Shown here piece by piece: positions 24,501 to 35,265 of a stretch of DNA of 64,000 nt. The position numbers and the translations under genes are program-made. The notes beneath the pieces are model-generated. The model did no database searches and had not been told where the DNA came from. It saw only the letters and a list, made by a program, of their open reading frames with translations. Position 1 is the stretch's first letter; each line of letters begins with the position of its first letter. The stretch lies in contig MVAQ01000022.1 in assembly GCA_014825775.1 (NCBI GenBank), positions 1-64,000 of the forward strand. Reading direction: 5' to 3'. The stretch is from Krasilnikovozyma curviuscula. Its lineage: Eukaryota > Basidiomycota > Tremellomycetes > Cystofilobasidiales > Mrakiaceae.

Positions 24501-27500
24501 GCCTTCGCGTCATTTCATTCTGCTGATCAGTGAGCTCATCAGGGAGACCCGCTGCTGCTCCCGGAGGAACGACGTCATGAGGCTGAAAGATAAGAATTCT
24601 CAGTCATTAATCAGATTAATCAGATGCATCAAAGTAGAGAGAGAACTCACGAAGTCGCCAGCTGTGTAAGGTCTTCGTATGTACTCACCTCCAGCTGGAT
24701 AACCAAAACCCCAAGGTCCTGGGCCTGAACCAACACCACCAGGCCCAAGGCCATATGGTGTACCAAGTCCTACACCAGGCCTCATTTGACCATATGGAAC
24801 ACGGCCTCCATACTACCAAATGTGATAAAATGTTGTAAGCAAATGTACTTTGCACTGTCAAAAATACAGACTCACTATTGGAGGGATCCCAACACCACCT
24901 GGCCAAGCCATTCGGCCATCCGGTAAAAACACGTTGGGGAGTGGTGGTTGCTGAGGCCGGAAACCTCTGCGAGCATGCAATTTTGTCAGCATCATGAGGA
25001 TAGACTAGACAGATGGTGCTGACTAACCTGCGATAAAGAGTCTGCGATATTGGATCCCTGGCACCAGCAAGTCTCTCACGAGGAAACATAGGCTCTTCAT
25101 ATCCCAAAGGAGGCCTTGGATATCTTCTTCTTCCCTCAGAAAAGAATTCTACAGGTACACGGCGAGGTTCATCATCGTAGACAGGTCGCGGAAGCCGTAC
25201 GGAGTCAGGCCTTCTATCAGCGAAACCCTGTGTGATTGGAAAAGCTGGAGGAGGATGATGTTGCTGTTGTTCTCGTTCTCTTCTAGCTCTTCTTCGGTGA
25301 CGAAGATTATCAGCGGCAGCTTGATCGGCAGCATCTTCTAGGTCTCGCTGCAGCTGCTCGTCATCCTCTGACGCTGTCTCAGTCTCGGTTTCTTCATCTT
25401 CTTCTCTTATGCGAGGAGCGGGAGGGTAGGGTCTCATAGGCTGAGGTGAGCGGATAGGTAATTCTCTCCCTTCGGTAAACGACTCATGAGACTCGTCTGA
25501 CGAACGACGTTGCGGCAGAGGTAATTCATCAGGTTTGGGTGGAAGTGGACGACTTCCGAGTGGGATGTGAAACTCGATTGGTGTTCCTGGAGGGACTTCA
25601 CGTGGTGGTTCCGATGGTGCTATGGAGGAATATCGAGCTGATATACTGGATTCTGAGAATGTGGAAGTAAGGGGACGAGCAAGCCTGTCTTTCAACGTTG
25701 CACCACTGGCTGAAGAGTTAGGTGGAGCAGGAGCTCTTTGTCTGACGTCTGAATCTGCCTCTGAAGTTCCTCTGATTGTTGATTCAGCTTCGGTCCATTG
25801 GTCATCATTGTTTTCCAGCTCATGAATCGAGGCTCCCTCGTACTGAGGATGAGAATATCTTGGTCGGATGGAGGGGCCAACTTCAGATACTTCCTCTTCA
25901 TCATCTTCCGCAAATACGCTGTCTCCGAGAAGCCAAAGGACCCTGCGAAGGAGGTCATCGATCCTATGCAATGAGATCCCCCGGCCTTCCTGCTTGTAAC
26001 GTTCATCTCGACGTTCCCTTCGATGCCGGCGTGCTTCTTCTTCCAAGAACTGCATGATATCACTCTGTCGTTTCCTGTTCGCTTCTTCACCAGCGAGTAG
26101 GTTTTGAAGGAGTTCCATCACTCGCGCTACATCCAGTGATTGTGGTGGTGGTTGCCGCGCAGTGCTGGAGGATGTGTCTGAAGGCACAGATGACGAGGAT
26201 CTATGTGAAGAGGGTGAACTGCTCGGTGGAGCTTTTGGGAAATCCTTCTGTGGTACTGGTGGTGGTGTGAGATGTTGTAGATCTTGGTTGATGCTGAGGA
26301 CGCCTTGTTCAACTCGATCCAGTTGTTCGCAGATTCTGAGGCACGTATTCTGTCGATGTTGATCCTGTTGTTGTAGGTATCTCTGTTATAAATCAATTCG
26401 GCGTTAGTCACGCATCAAACCAAGGAATAACTACAAATTCACCAGCAAACTGTTGATATCCGAGTGAATGATTCCGCCACCATTTTGTGCAGCTGGAAGA
26501 CCTGAGGAGTAAATACTGGATGTGTTTGATGAATTTGATGGAGACGGAGACAGAATCCTTGGAGTGATCGATCGACTGGACATTGGAATTGTCCTTGGTC
26601 CTTCTCGAGATCTCAACGACCCAGCGGAAGAAGGAATTATGTATTGACTGTATCCTTCAGATGCAGTAACATATTGTGTTGCTTTCAGTTGAGACAACGA
26701 TCTTATTGGACTATAGTGCGAAGTTCGATCGGATTGGGTGGAAGGTGCGGTGTAGAACTTGGTGCTTCCAGTTGAATCTGCCGATGTAGGTGCTGTTCGA
26801 TAGGTAGAGGGAAGTGGTGCAGTTTCGTAGACGCTTGAGAGCTCCAACACTGACAGAGGTGCTGTTCGGTAAGATGAGGATGGTGGTGCGGTGGTGTATG
26901 AGTTTTCAGTCGCGGTCAGAAACTGTGTTGAAGGTGTTCCATCACTTCTTCTTCCACCGCTGGGACAACCGGATCCAGAAGGTGGGACATTTGAGCTCCC
27001 GCTACCGCCTTGAGAGACTCTGCTCGAACTGCTGTCACTACTGCCAGTACCCCCTCCACCTCCATCGCCGTCAACAAGTCTGTCAGCCCTTGGCCTGGGG
27101 GTAAGCGGGGCGGTGGAGTAAGAGATCATAGCATTTCTTGTCTCTGTGCCTTTTTTGGAAGGACTTTCACTTTGAGACTTCTCGACGTAGTGTTCTGAAA
27201 CCGCTGGCGATGACGTTGAAAGGTGAGCTTTCCTGGCCATCTGGCCAGCGAGCAATCCACCTGAATGTTTCCATCCAGAATCAGCACTATCTTTGGCACT
27301 TTTCCATTGAAGAGGTGAAGCTAAAGCTCTTGAGTCACTATGGCTGCTCTCGAGAGCTGGTCGTGATGGTGGTGGTGGTGGATAACTAAGTTGATCTTGT
27401 GGTTTCGTCGCCAATAGCGGGACTGGAAGTAGAGGTACGTCCGTTCTTGACTGTGGAGAAGATGTCGGATTACTTAACAGAAGTGAAAGCTGAGGAGAAG

Positions 27501-29452
27501 CAACAGCATCTTCTCTCCCATATCTCCTCCGTCCATCATCAAATCCAGTAATAGATGGCAAGGTGATGGCATCGTCAAAATCCTCGCTCCGGGCCGTGTC
27601 GTCACTCTTTCTGCTGCCAGTAGTAAGAAGGTTTATTTCGCTCCCACCCTCACCGTGGTGAGCGAAAAAGTCGTCAGGCTCACTGTCATTGCTGCTGATG
27701 TTGCTGAGAGCGCGAGCGGGACCGTAGGCGGACGAGTGCTCAGAACTCACAGGCGGGGGCGCTGACGTATGGCGGGGAATGATGCTTCGAGTTGAGGTAC
27801 CACTTCCTGCATGAAACTGTGAGCTGGGTACATCAGACTGGGAGGAGTATAATGGCATTTTTGTGGTTGATTTTGAATCAGTTGGTGAGATGACGATGAC
27901 TGCTGGTTCGAGAGGTGGATAAGGAGGGTAAAGCGGGTGCTGTTGATCATCCCTCTCTTCTCTAGCGGGAGCGTTAGTGGATATCGTAGAGAAATGAGAT
28001 GGACTTCTTAGATCTTTTGAGGATTCGGTGAGTGATCCGCTCAGAAGCTGTGGCGCGTTGTAGGCTGTCGGATCACCAACGCTTCCACCGATGTAGAGGT
28101 CTGATTCACTAGTTGTCCTTCTCAACGAAGAAGAAGGCGACCCCGTTCCAAGTCTTCTGCTCCTTCCTCTTCTCAAACTGGTCTCTCCAGTAGGCGAGAG
28201 TACTACTTCATCATCGTCAAGCGACCTTCCCTTTTGTCTAAACGTTGTTGAAACCGGAGTCGGGATTGAAGATGCAGCCGGTACAATTAACGATGAAGTT
28301 AAAGCTACAGCTGGATTAGTTCGAGACAGCCTAACCGATTCTATGAAAATTGTTGAAGCGCTACCGGCGCTGGGTTGAGACGCAGATGGATCTGGACTCT
28401 GGAAATTAAGCTCAGCCCTCTGTTGGATCGTGGGATAGCGGAAGCGATCGATTGTTTCCCTAAAGTAGAATAGAAAGGTCAGTTCAATGAACATATGAAA
28501 TCTGGTGTACAGCTTACCAAATCGCAGAAACCCATCTAACACGATCTCTCGCTGAATCCGAACCTAATCTCTCAATACCATCACTATATACCAGCTGGAA
28601 AGGATACAGATTTTCCGCTAGGTAAGTGTCGTTCCTGGCAATGATGTTTCCAGGATCGTTGGTTGCGGCAGGGTGGCTAGGGCTCTGGACAGAGTTGACT
28701 TCCTCACATTCGACAAAGTCGAGCTGGAGTGTCGCTCTTCCTTCGGGGACAGACCACGAGAGGAAGAGTTTGTCGGGGAAAAGTCGTGCTTCAGTTCTCG
28801 TCCATGTTGGAGTAGCTGTACTTCGCGGGTCATGTACGTTGAGGTACCTACACGACGAAAGAAAGAATTCAATCTGAATTAGTTTCGATGTTGAGCCGCG
28901 ATTGACAATGTAAGTCGCAACTTGAGCTCACCAAAGAGTACCTGATCTCAGTTCTACAGTATCCAGAGCAGAAGGACTCAATCCCCGTAGAGAAGCGCAA
29001 TTACTACCGGTCGTTCCAGTACTCCCATCTTGCCCAGTTTGAAAAGGTTGTGGCCTTGCGGTCTCAAACTCGCTGACATCAGCGGTCGGCTGGTTTGAAG
29101 GACCAGCAGTTAAAGAAAAGGAAGATTGCACGTTGTTTTCAGACGGAAGTTGTGATCGTTCGAAAGAGGAGGTCAAGGAGGAAACCCATGCTGCTCCGGG
29201 GGTTGCGAAGGAAGAGGGTTGAGATCTCCTAGCTCGTTGTTGTTCGAAGTGTTGGATGAGAGCTGATGTTCTAGATGGGATAGCGCCAATAGATGTAGTT
29301 GGTGATGTCGGCGATGTATACTGAGGGGTAGCTGGAATACTTGGAGCAGAAGCTGAAGGGATACCCAACCTTCGTCGCAACGAGTCGGTCAGACGTCGAA
29401 CTCGAGGAGGCGTGGAGTTTGAATCTCGAAGATTAACCACAGGCTCGTCCAT
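21525..29452 (-). CDS. Giant low-complexity PH-like-domain protein with coiled coils and internal repeats (about 2,300 residues)
   Basis: I do not recognise a named ortholog. Frames and splice sites join into one gene of about 15 exons. Order: a Ser/Pro-rich start with RVRRLTDSLRRRLGIPSAS; then a probable PH-like domain beginning GTLWYLNVHDPR and running through RATLQLDFVECEEVNSVQSP, LYPFQLVYSDGIERLG and RDRVRWVSAIWETIDRF (about residues 170-290). A roughly 670-residue Ser-rich exon with Y-x-T-A-P repeats follows. Then a predicted coiled coil (LLRYLQQQDQHRQNTCLRIC and VARVMELLQNLLAGEEANRK), a Gly/Pro segment, Lys/Asp repeats, a charged helix (KDLKKVLGDITNEDKKF) and a final coiled coil (MREVGDLREAKRALQHEIA). 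The C-terminus is Pro/Ala-rich, ending AVAAPYLK. A lipid-binding cortical scaffold is inferred. It may be two genes, but continuous in-phase joins argue for one. Confidence 0.7.
23600..24065 (-). repeat. Two-copy coding repeat in the giant protein
   Basis: Two units of about 75 residues share the pattern A-D-x-A-V-x-E-A-x-R-A-x-x-x-A-D-x-A-L-x-x-A-G-R-P-x-L-K-S-x-F and both end in a D-I-T-K-[DE]-S box. The first is at about 24065-23890, the second at about 23830-23620. Confidence 0.75.
26738..27130 (-). repeat. Y-x-T-A-P motif repeats in the giant protein
   Basis: Six copies of an aromatic-x-Thr-Ala-Pro motif (YSTAP, YTTAP, YRTAP, YETAP, YRTAP, FYTAP) lie within about 130 residues of a Ser/Thr-rich exon. 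The spacing is irregular. They may be phosphosites or a docking array. Confidence 0.75.
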
Positions 29453-30048
29453 CTTGGGAGAGGAAGTCCTACAAAAATAACGAGAGTCTCATTCAACATC
29501 AGGGTACTCGAAGGGAATAGCATTGGAAGGGGAAAGTAGAGAAAGCAGATCACTCACCCTTAGACTCTACTTTCTCTCTCACCAGATCAAAGCCTAATAC
29601 CCAGCACTCTGTAGTCACAGCTGAGGTTCATCCTGGGTTCCATTCGAAGTGCTGAAGCTAAAAGCAAGCACGTCCCTCTGCTTGGACCTTTGTCTCGCTG
29701 AGTTCGAGCAGGTCGACGAACCGCAGCCCCGTTCAACTGCAGCCTGACGGATGAGGATCCTTATCTGGAAGGAACTTTCATTACATGCTGAATCATATAC
29801 AAGTGTAAGAATTGCTGATAATGAAGGTGCGATGTTGTAGCACGGTTCAAGAGCATGGATCACATCGTTTCGTCTTTAAATATTCCAGCTGTCAAACATC
29901 AACAAATAGGTTAGAAATGCTCAGAAAGATCATACAGGTTGAATGGAATCTTACACAAATATTTGGAACCTCTGTAGATTTTCGGGTTGATAAACAGAAG
30001 GATGAAATTCCGGCGTGAAAAGTTGCTCCCACTCATCATCACCCCAAA
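29453..30048. promoter_or_regulatory. Divergent intergenic region, giant protein / epimerase 1
   Basis: These 600 bases separate two divergent starts and should contain both promoters. No specific element or additional gene was recognised. Confidence 0.5.
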
Positions 30049-31563
30049 ATGTCACTTTTCGCTCCTGAAGGTGAAATCTCTAGGTAGATGAAAATCATGC
30101 TCATCTCCTCGGTCTAAGATCGCTAACGATATCAAATCCAACCCCCTCTGTTCCTGATTGGGCAGCATTATCTCCCCCTCTGTGCTGGCGTCAGACTTCG
30201 GAAATCTTTCTGCAGAATGCACGAGGATGATCAAGTATGGGTGAGTGTAGCATTCTCTGCTTCAATTAGGTTTTTACTGTGGCCATTAGGCTAGTGTCAC
30301 ACTCGCCGTGAAGAAACCGTAATTTTTGTATTCACACTTCGAATCGTGCGGTTTTTCGAAACCGCCGATAGATGAGATCACTTCTTTATTGATATCTGAG
30401 CTTCTCATTTCTCCTATCTTCTTTTCTTGGTGTTGTTCGACGTCTTTCTGACCCTTGCTTCTCGTTAAACGTAGTGTCGACATGCTGCATATGGTGAGTT
30501 GTGTCCCAAAGGTTGCTCTTCATTGGCGGCATCACAAGCTGACGATTGTTCTCTATACTATTTAGGATATCATGGATGGTGAGGATCTTGTTGTCTTGAG
30601 TCTCTGTCGGTTGTCGTAAAAGACCCAACTTGACCTCGTCCAAGCCTGTGGTGTCTCAGACTGATCACTCTTTTTCTCCCCAAAAAAAAAAAAATTAGGA
30701 CATTTTGTTCCTAACATTACCATGGGTATGTGATTCCTTACTGTAGCTTTCAAACCAAGATCGTCGTTTCCTGACTTGCTCGTTTACGCGTCCATTACCG
30801 CTTTGTCCCAGGCGCTCCAATTCTCGAATGTGTAAAGAAGGGTGTTCCAGGAATCTTTATGGACTGTCACATGATGGTTGCTAAGTAAATGCTCTCCACT
30901 TTCTTTCGCACTTATCCCCAATACTCAGGCTGACTCTCCTTCATCCTCAGACCTGAACAATGGGTTGAACCTATCGCCGCCGCCGGTGGTTCCCTCTACA
31001 CCTTCCACTATGAATCCACTTCCAACCCCCTTGCGTTGATCAAGCAGATCCGAGAGACCGGTATGAAGGTCGGTATGGCCATCTCTCCAGACACCCCTAG
31101 CACTGCAGTCACGGATGAGCTCGCGGGCTTGGTCGACATGCTGTTGGTAATGACTGTCTACCCTGGTAAAGGCGGTCAGAAGTTCTTGGAGAAGTGTGTT
31201 CCTAAGGCATGTTTATAATTCTATCTCCTCTGTGATATTCGAGTCACTGTCACTAACTCACCAATTGTCTTTCTTTGCCTCTCGCGTTGTGAACAGGTCA
31301 CCGAACTCCGTCAAAGATTCCCAAAGATGGATATTGAAGTCGATGGGGGAGTTGGTCCATCAACAATCCACACCTGTGCCCACGCCGGTTTGTTCTGCTC
31401 TTCCTCTCACATCAATCTCCATCACTGACCGATTTCCGTTTGTCAACAGGTGCTAACGTCATCGTTGCCGGATCAGCCATCTTTGGCGCATCTGATCCTG
31501 AACAAGTTATCCAGCAGCTGAGAAACACTGTTGACGATGCCATTGCGAAGAGAAAGGTTTAGG
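30049..31563 (+). CDS. RPE1: Ribulose-phosphate 3-epimerase, copy 1
   Basis: This enzyme interconverts ribulose-5-phosphate and xylulose-5-phosphate in the pentose phosphate pathway. The TIM-barrel landmarks are SIISPSVLASDFGNLSAEC, VDMLHMDIMDGHFVPN, GIFMDCHMMVAKPEQWV, LYTFHYEST, MTVYPGKGGQKFLEKC and DIEVDGGVGPSTI. The metal-binding His and Asp (LHMD), the His of DCHMMV and the Asp of VDGGV are all present. The likely first exon (30049-30083, MSLFAPEGEIS) joins in frame to 30166. The start is therefore moderately certain. Exons are tiny; one intron ends in a run of 13 A before its acceptor (30683-30699). The usual loop M-T-V-E-P-G-F-G-G reads M-T-V-Y-P-G-K-G-G here. Confidence 0.9.
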
Positions 31564-31801
31564 GGATGGGTTTCACAATAGAATGAACGATAGTAGTATA
31601 GACGTGATGATTTTTTTTGCTTGTATTGATGATAATTTGAGTTTCTGAGATCAATGAGATGAAGTTCCAAACACCGGATTCCACCGGAGTGCGCCATCAG
31701 TGCGCTATTACTAACTCGGTTCGATTACAACTACAGGCGGACAGCCGCTTCGAACTACGGCAACCGCTTCTAACTACCACCACCCAAAGTTTTAATATAC
31801 T

Positions 31802-33069
31802 ATGGCGTTTTTGCGTTCCGACAGTCAACTGAAAAGGTAAGTGTGCTGTGCAATGTCTGCTTTTCCCACTAGGTGTGCGGCTCACATTTACTTTGGCGGT
31901 TGTTGCAGTATCATTGCCCCTTCCGCTTTAGCCTCCGATTTTGGTAACTTATCTGCCGAATGTAGGAGGGTCATGAACTATGGGTAAGCAGCTCCGAGAA
32001 ACCAGAGCCGACGCTCATCAGTATCATTCCTGACCTTTTTTCCATTCATCGCTCGAAAACCAACGCGGGACGCGTTATCGGTGACTCGAAAAGCGCTGAA
32101 ATGATCCACATGGATGTGATGGATGGTGGGTGTAGGGATTTTTTATTCAATCGCTCAAGGCTGATCGTTTGATCTTCAATACTGTGGCAGGTCACTTTGT
32201 GCCAAATATCTCTATGGGTATGCAGGTTTAGCTTGACAAAGTTGTCAGCTGTTGCAGCAATCGTCGATGCTCATCTCTTGCTCTCTTCTCAGGAGCTCCC
32301 GTTCTCGAATCAGTGAAAAGAAGTATTCCAGAAATCTTCATGGATTGTCACATGATGGTCTCCAGGTGCGTATTCCTCCTGCGTAAAAAGCATGCTCGTC
32401 ACGGTATTTATCACCCCAATATTGAGTTCAGACCAGAGCAGTGGGTTGAAGCTATCGCATCCGCTGGTGGATCATTATACACATTCCATTACGAATCCAC
32501 ATCGGACCATTTGGCTCTGATCAAGCAGATCCGTGCAAAAGGCATGAAGGTCGGCATTGCCATCTCACCAGAGACGCCGACGAGCGCCATCACGGATGAG
32601 ATTGCGGAATTGGTTGACATGATTCTGGTTATGCTGATTGTACCTGGTAAAGGTGGTCAGAAGCTGATACCGAGCTGCTTACCAAAAGTAAGTGCTGAGG
32701 TGCCCGCTGGGTGCTGGGCCTACTTTTGTCTCCACTGATGGTTCCTTTGGCTGACCATGTCTGGCAAGGTCACTGAACTCAGAGAAAGGTTTCGTACCAA
32801 GCCAATTGAAGTTGATGGTGGTGTGGGTCCTTCAACGATCCAAAGCTGTGCCCATGCCGGTATGTTCAAATTCAACATTAGCGCCTCCCCATCGCAGAAC
32901 CCTGTTTGTGACTGACAAAAATCCCTTCTTCTACATAGGAGCGAACGTGATTGTTGCTGGAACTGCAATATTTCACACTGGTAACCCAGAAGAGGTGATC
33001 AAACAGATGCGGGCTGTAGTTGATGAAGCGATCTCTAAGAGAAATTGCCATCTTGAGCTATCCCAGTAA
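31802..33069 (+). CDS. Ribulose-phosphate 3-epimerase, copy 2 (tandem paralog)
   Basis: A second epimerase lies in the same orientation 240 bases downstream of the first. The start is MAFLRSDSQLK, spliced to SIIAPSALASDFGNLSAEC. It keeps IHMDVMDGHFVPN, EIFMDCHMMVSR, LYTFHYESTSDHLALIKQ and EVDGGVGPSTIQSCAHAGAN, so all four catalytic/metal residues remain. It differs at the flexible loop (LVMLIVPGKGGQKLIPSC against LVMTVYPGKGGQKFLEKC in copy 1) and has a longer C-terminus, RNCHLELSQ. Frames are open, so this is a gene, not a pseudogene. The loop changes and C-terminus suggest altered kinetics or regulation. Confidence 0.88.
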
Positions 33070-33204
33070 CTTGTGTATTATGCAGATATCTCACACTTGG
33101 AAGAATCAAAGTAAAACCAGATTGATATTGAGATTATCCTCTATTTACAGACTGGTATCAAAAGTATCTTTTCAACGCTCCGGACCAGCTTCAAAGGTAA
33201 GGTC

Positions 33205-34803
33205 TCACTTCTTGGCTCTGAGACCGTAAGCTTTGGTAGCATATTCACCTTTTTCAACAATAACATGTTGAGCCTCAATAGGTTCTCCTTTGAACCACGC
33301 CTCCAAATTATTCTTTGTTCCCAACGCGTAACGGGATTGAGCGTCAAGGGAGGTCCCAGAGACGTGGGGAGTCATTCCATTTCCTCCTCCTTGGACATTC
33401 GCCATTGATCTCCATGGGTGATCTTTGGGGGCGGGTTGGACCTGAGGAGGGATGGGTTCGGATAAGACTGTACAGTGGATGATGGAAATGTAAGGAAGTC
33501 ACTCACGTTCCAAACGTCACCTCCGTAGCCGAGAATCTGACCAGATTTGACTGCATCAGCCACCGCTTCGGCGTTGCAGATAGCACCTCGAGCGGTGTTG
33601 ACCTGTGAAGAGAATCGAGTCGCGTCAGTGAGCATGAGGAATCAAAACAAAATATGAAGACACTTCGGGTGCACTCACCAACCAAGAACCCTTTTTCATG
33701 AACTTGATATTGTCCTTGTTGATCAAATTTTTCGTACCTTCGTGAAGTGGGCAGTTGACAGTTACAACATCGCACATCGCAAGCATGTCCTCCAGCTTCT
33801 CGATCCTCCTCGCGCCAACCGCTTTCTCAGCCTCAGCAGGAAGTGCAGTGTAATCGAAGTAGACCAGCTCTTTGCAATCAAATGGAACAAGTCTTTGAAG
33901 AACTCTGTAGCCGATTCTGGTTGCCGAAAAAGTGATCTGTTAATCTATATCGGGTCGCCAACGGCGTCACGGGGGACTCACCTTCCAGCACCAATCGTCC
34001 CGACGACTTTACCTTCAAGGTCATACTCGTCTCTAGCACACTGTCCGACGTCCCATTGGCCAGTGATGATCTGCTGATGGGCTGGGACGAAGTTTCTGAC
34101 AAGCAGGAGGATAGTCTAGGGTAAGGAGTGAAGTTGAAGACCGCGTTAGCTACTTGTCTTGTGAGGAAAAAGAAAACATATCTCTCACCATGATTACATG
34201 TTCAGCAACCGAAACAACATTAGATCCTGTTCCAGAAGTGGCCAAGTTAGGAGAAATGGGATAATGAAGCGCGTGAGCTCAGTGACACTGACCGGAAACT
34301 TCAGCGACTGTGATTTTCTTCTTGTTGGCTGCGTTGAGGTTGACATGATCAGAGCCAACGCCAGCAGTAAGACAGAGCTTCAACTTTGGCGCTTTCTCGA
34401 TCAAGTCGGCGGTGAGGTAGCCCTGTCACGATGTGACGCAGATCTCATCAGTGGGTGAACTCCAATCAAGATGGGAACAAAACTCACAGGATGGAAAGGA
34501 GTTGTGATCAGAATGTCGGTAGTAGGCAACTCTTTCTGGAAAACAGATCCAGGTCCTTCTTTATCATCACTGACAACGAGCTCATGGCCCTGTTCCTTTA
34601 GCCAATCTGCAATTCCAAGTTTGTTCTGAATGGTTCCCAGCAGCCTGGGTTCTTCTTCCGCGGCTTTACCACCGTCATAAAGAATCATCAAGACCTGGAA
34701 GAGATAGGAAACAACGGGAGAAATTTTGGTGAGATAGCGTTCATTCCCGGCCCGTCGCGAGCCAGACGCCACGAGAGACCTGCTGATTAGCACTCACTTT
34801 CAT
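33205..34803 (-). CDS. FDH1: NAD-dependent formate dehydrogenase
   Basis: Oxidises formate to CO2 with NAD, a D-2-hydroxyacid dehydrogenase fold. The start [20 protein letters not shown] (split after two codons by an intron) is typical. Landmarks are [13 protein letters not shown] (the substrate-binding Pro-Phe-His-Pro), [26 protein letters not shown], the nucleotide fold GTIGAGRIGYRV across an intron, [14 protein letters not shown], and [12 protein letters not shown] followed by [13 protein letters not shown] (catalytic His). The end is YGLRAKK at 33205. No obvious mitochondrial leader is present. It converges on epimerase copy 2, 135 bases away. Confidence 0.94.
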
Positions 34804-35265
34804 GTTGAAAGGATTTGGAGAGGTGTTAGACTATTGAATGTGGTCTGAGGTAGGTGGAAGGGTGTTACTGAGGCTGAGAGCCAGTAGACCTGTTTCTTTC
34901 GCCTGTTTTATATTAAAACGCACTCCTCGATCTCGTGAGCGATTCGTCAACAACTTTTGCGAGATCCGGAGTATTGCAGGTGACTGGTTCTGCTCACGGC
35001 CGTTCTGAAATTTTCAAGGGCGTAGTATAAGATGCGAGGAGAGCGTTGAATACCCGAGCATTCCTGCCCCAGAAGGAAGTTAAATCACACAGCAACATTG
35101 GGTCGACCTCGCATTGCTCGCAAGTGTCCATGTCGCTTCGTATAAAACATTACTTGATCATCTTGTTGGTTTGTATATGGGTCGTTATAGATCAAAAATG
35201 ATAAAAAGAAAGGTTGTAAAGGAATTGAACAGGTCAAGCATAGCGAGCACAACTACCGCAATTAA
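34804..35265. other. Intergenic region FDH/aspartic protease
   Basis: These 460 bases hold the formate dehydrogenase promoter and the 3' end of the protease gene. No further gene was recognised. Confidence 0.5.

Larger units (their letters stand above)
30049..33069 (+). repeat. Tandem gene duplication (epimerase pair)
   Basis: Two complete epimerase genes lie head-to-tail with similar intron positions, for example after the Tyr-Gly of the first helix and at MDG/HFVPN. The protein sequences remain easily alignable along their whole length. Confidence 0.85.

Noticed and set aside
31700..31765. GGTTCGATTAC and nearby CTTCGAACTACGG resembling tRNA box B
   Set aside because: No matching A box or cloverleaf could be built; the box B consensus is broken after the anticodon-arm side.
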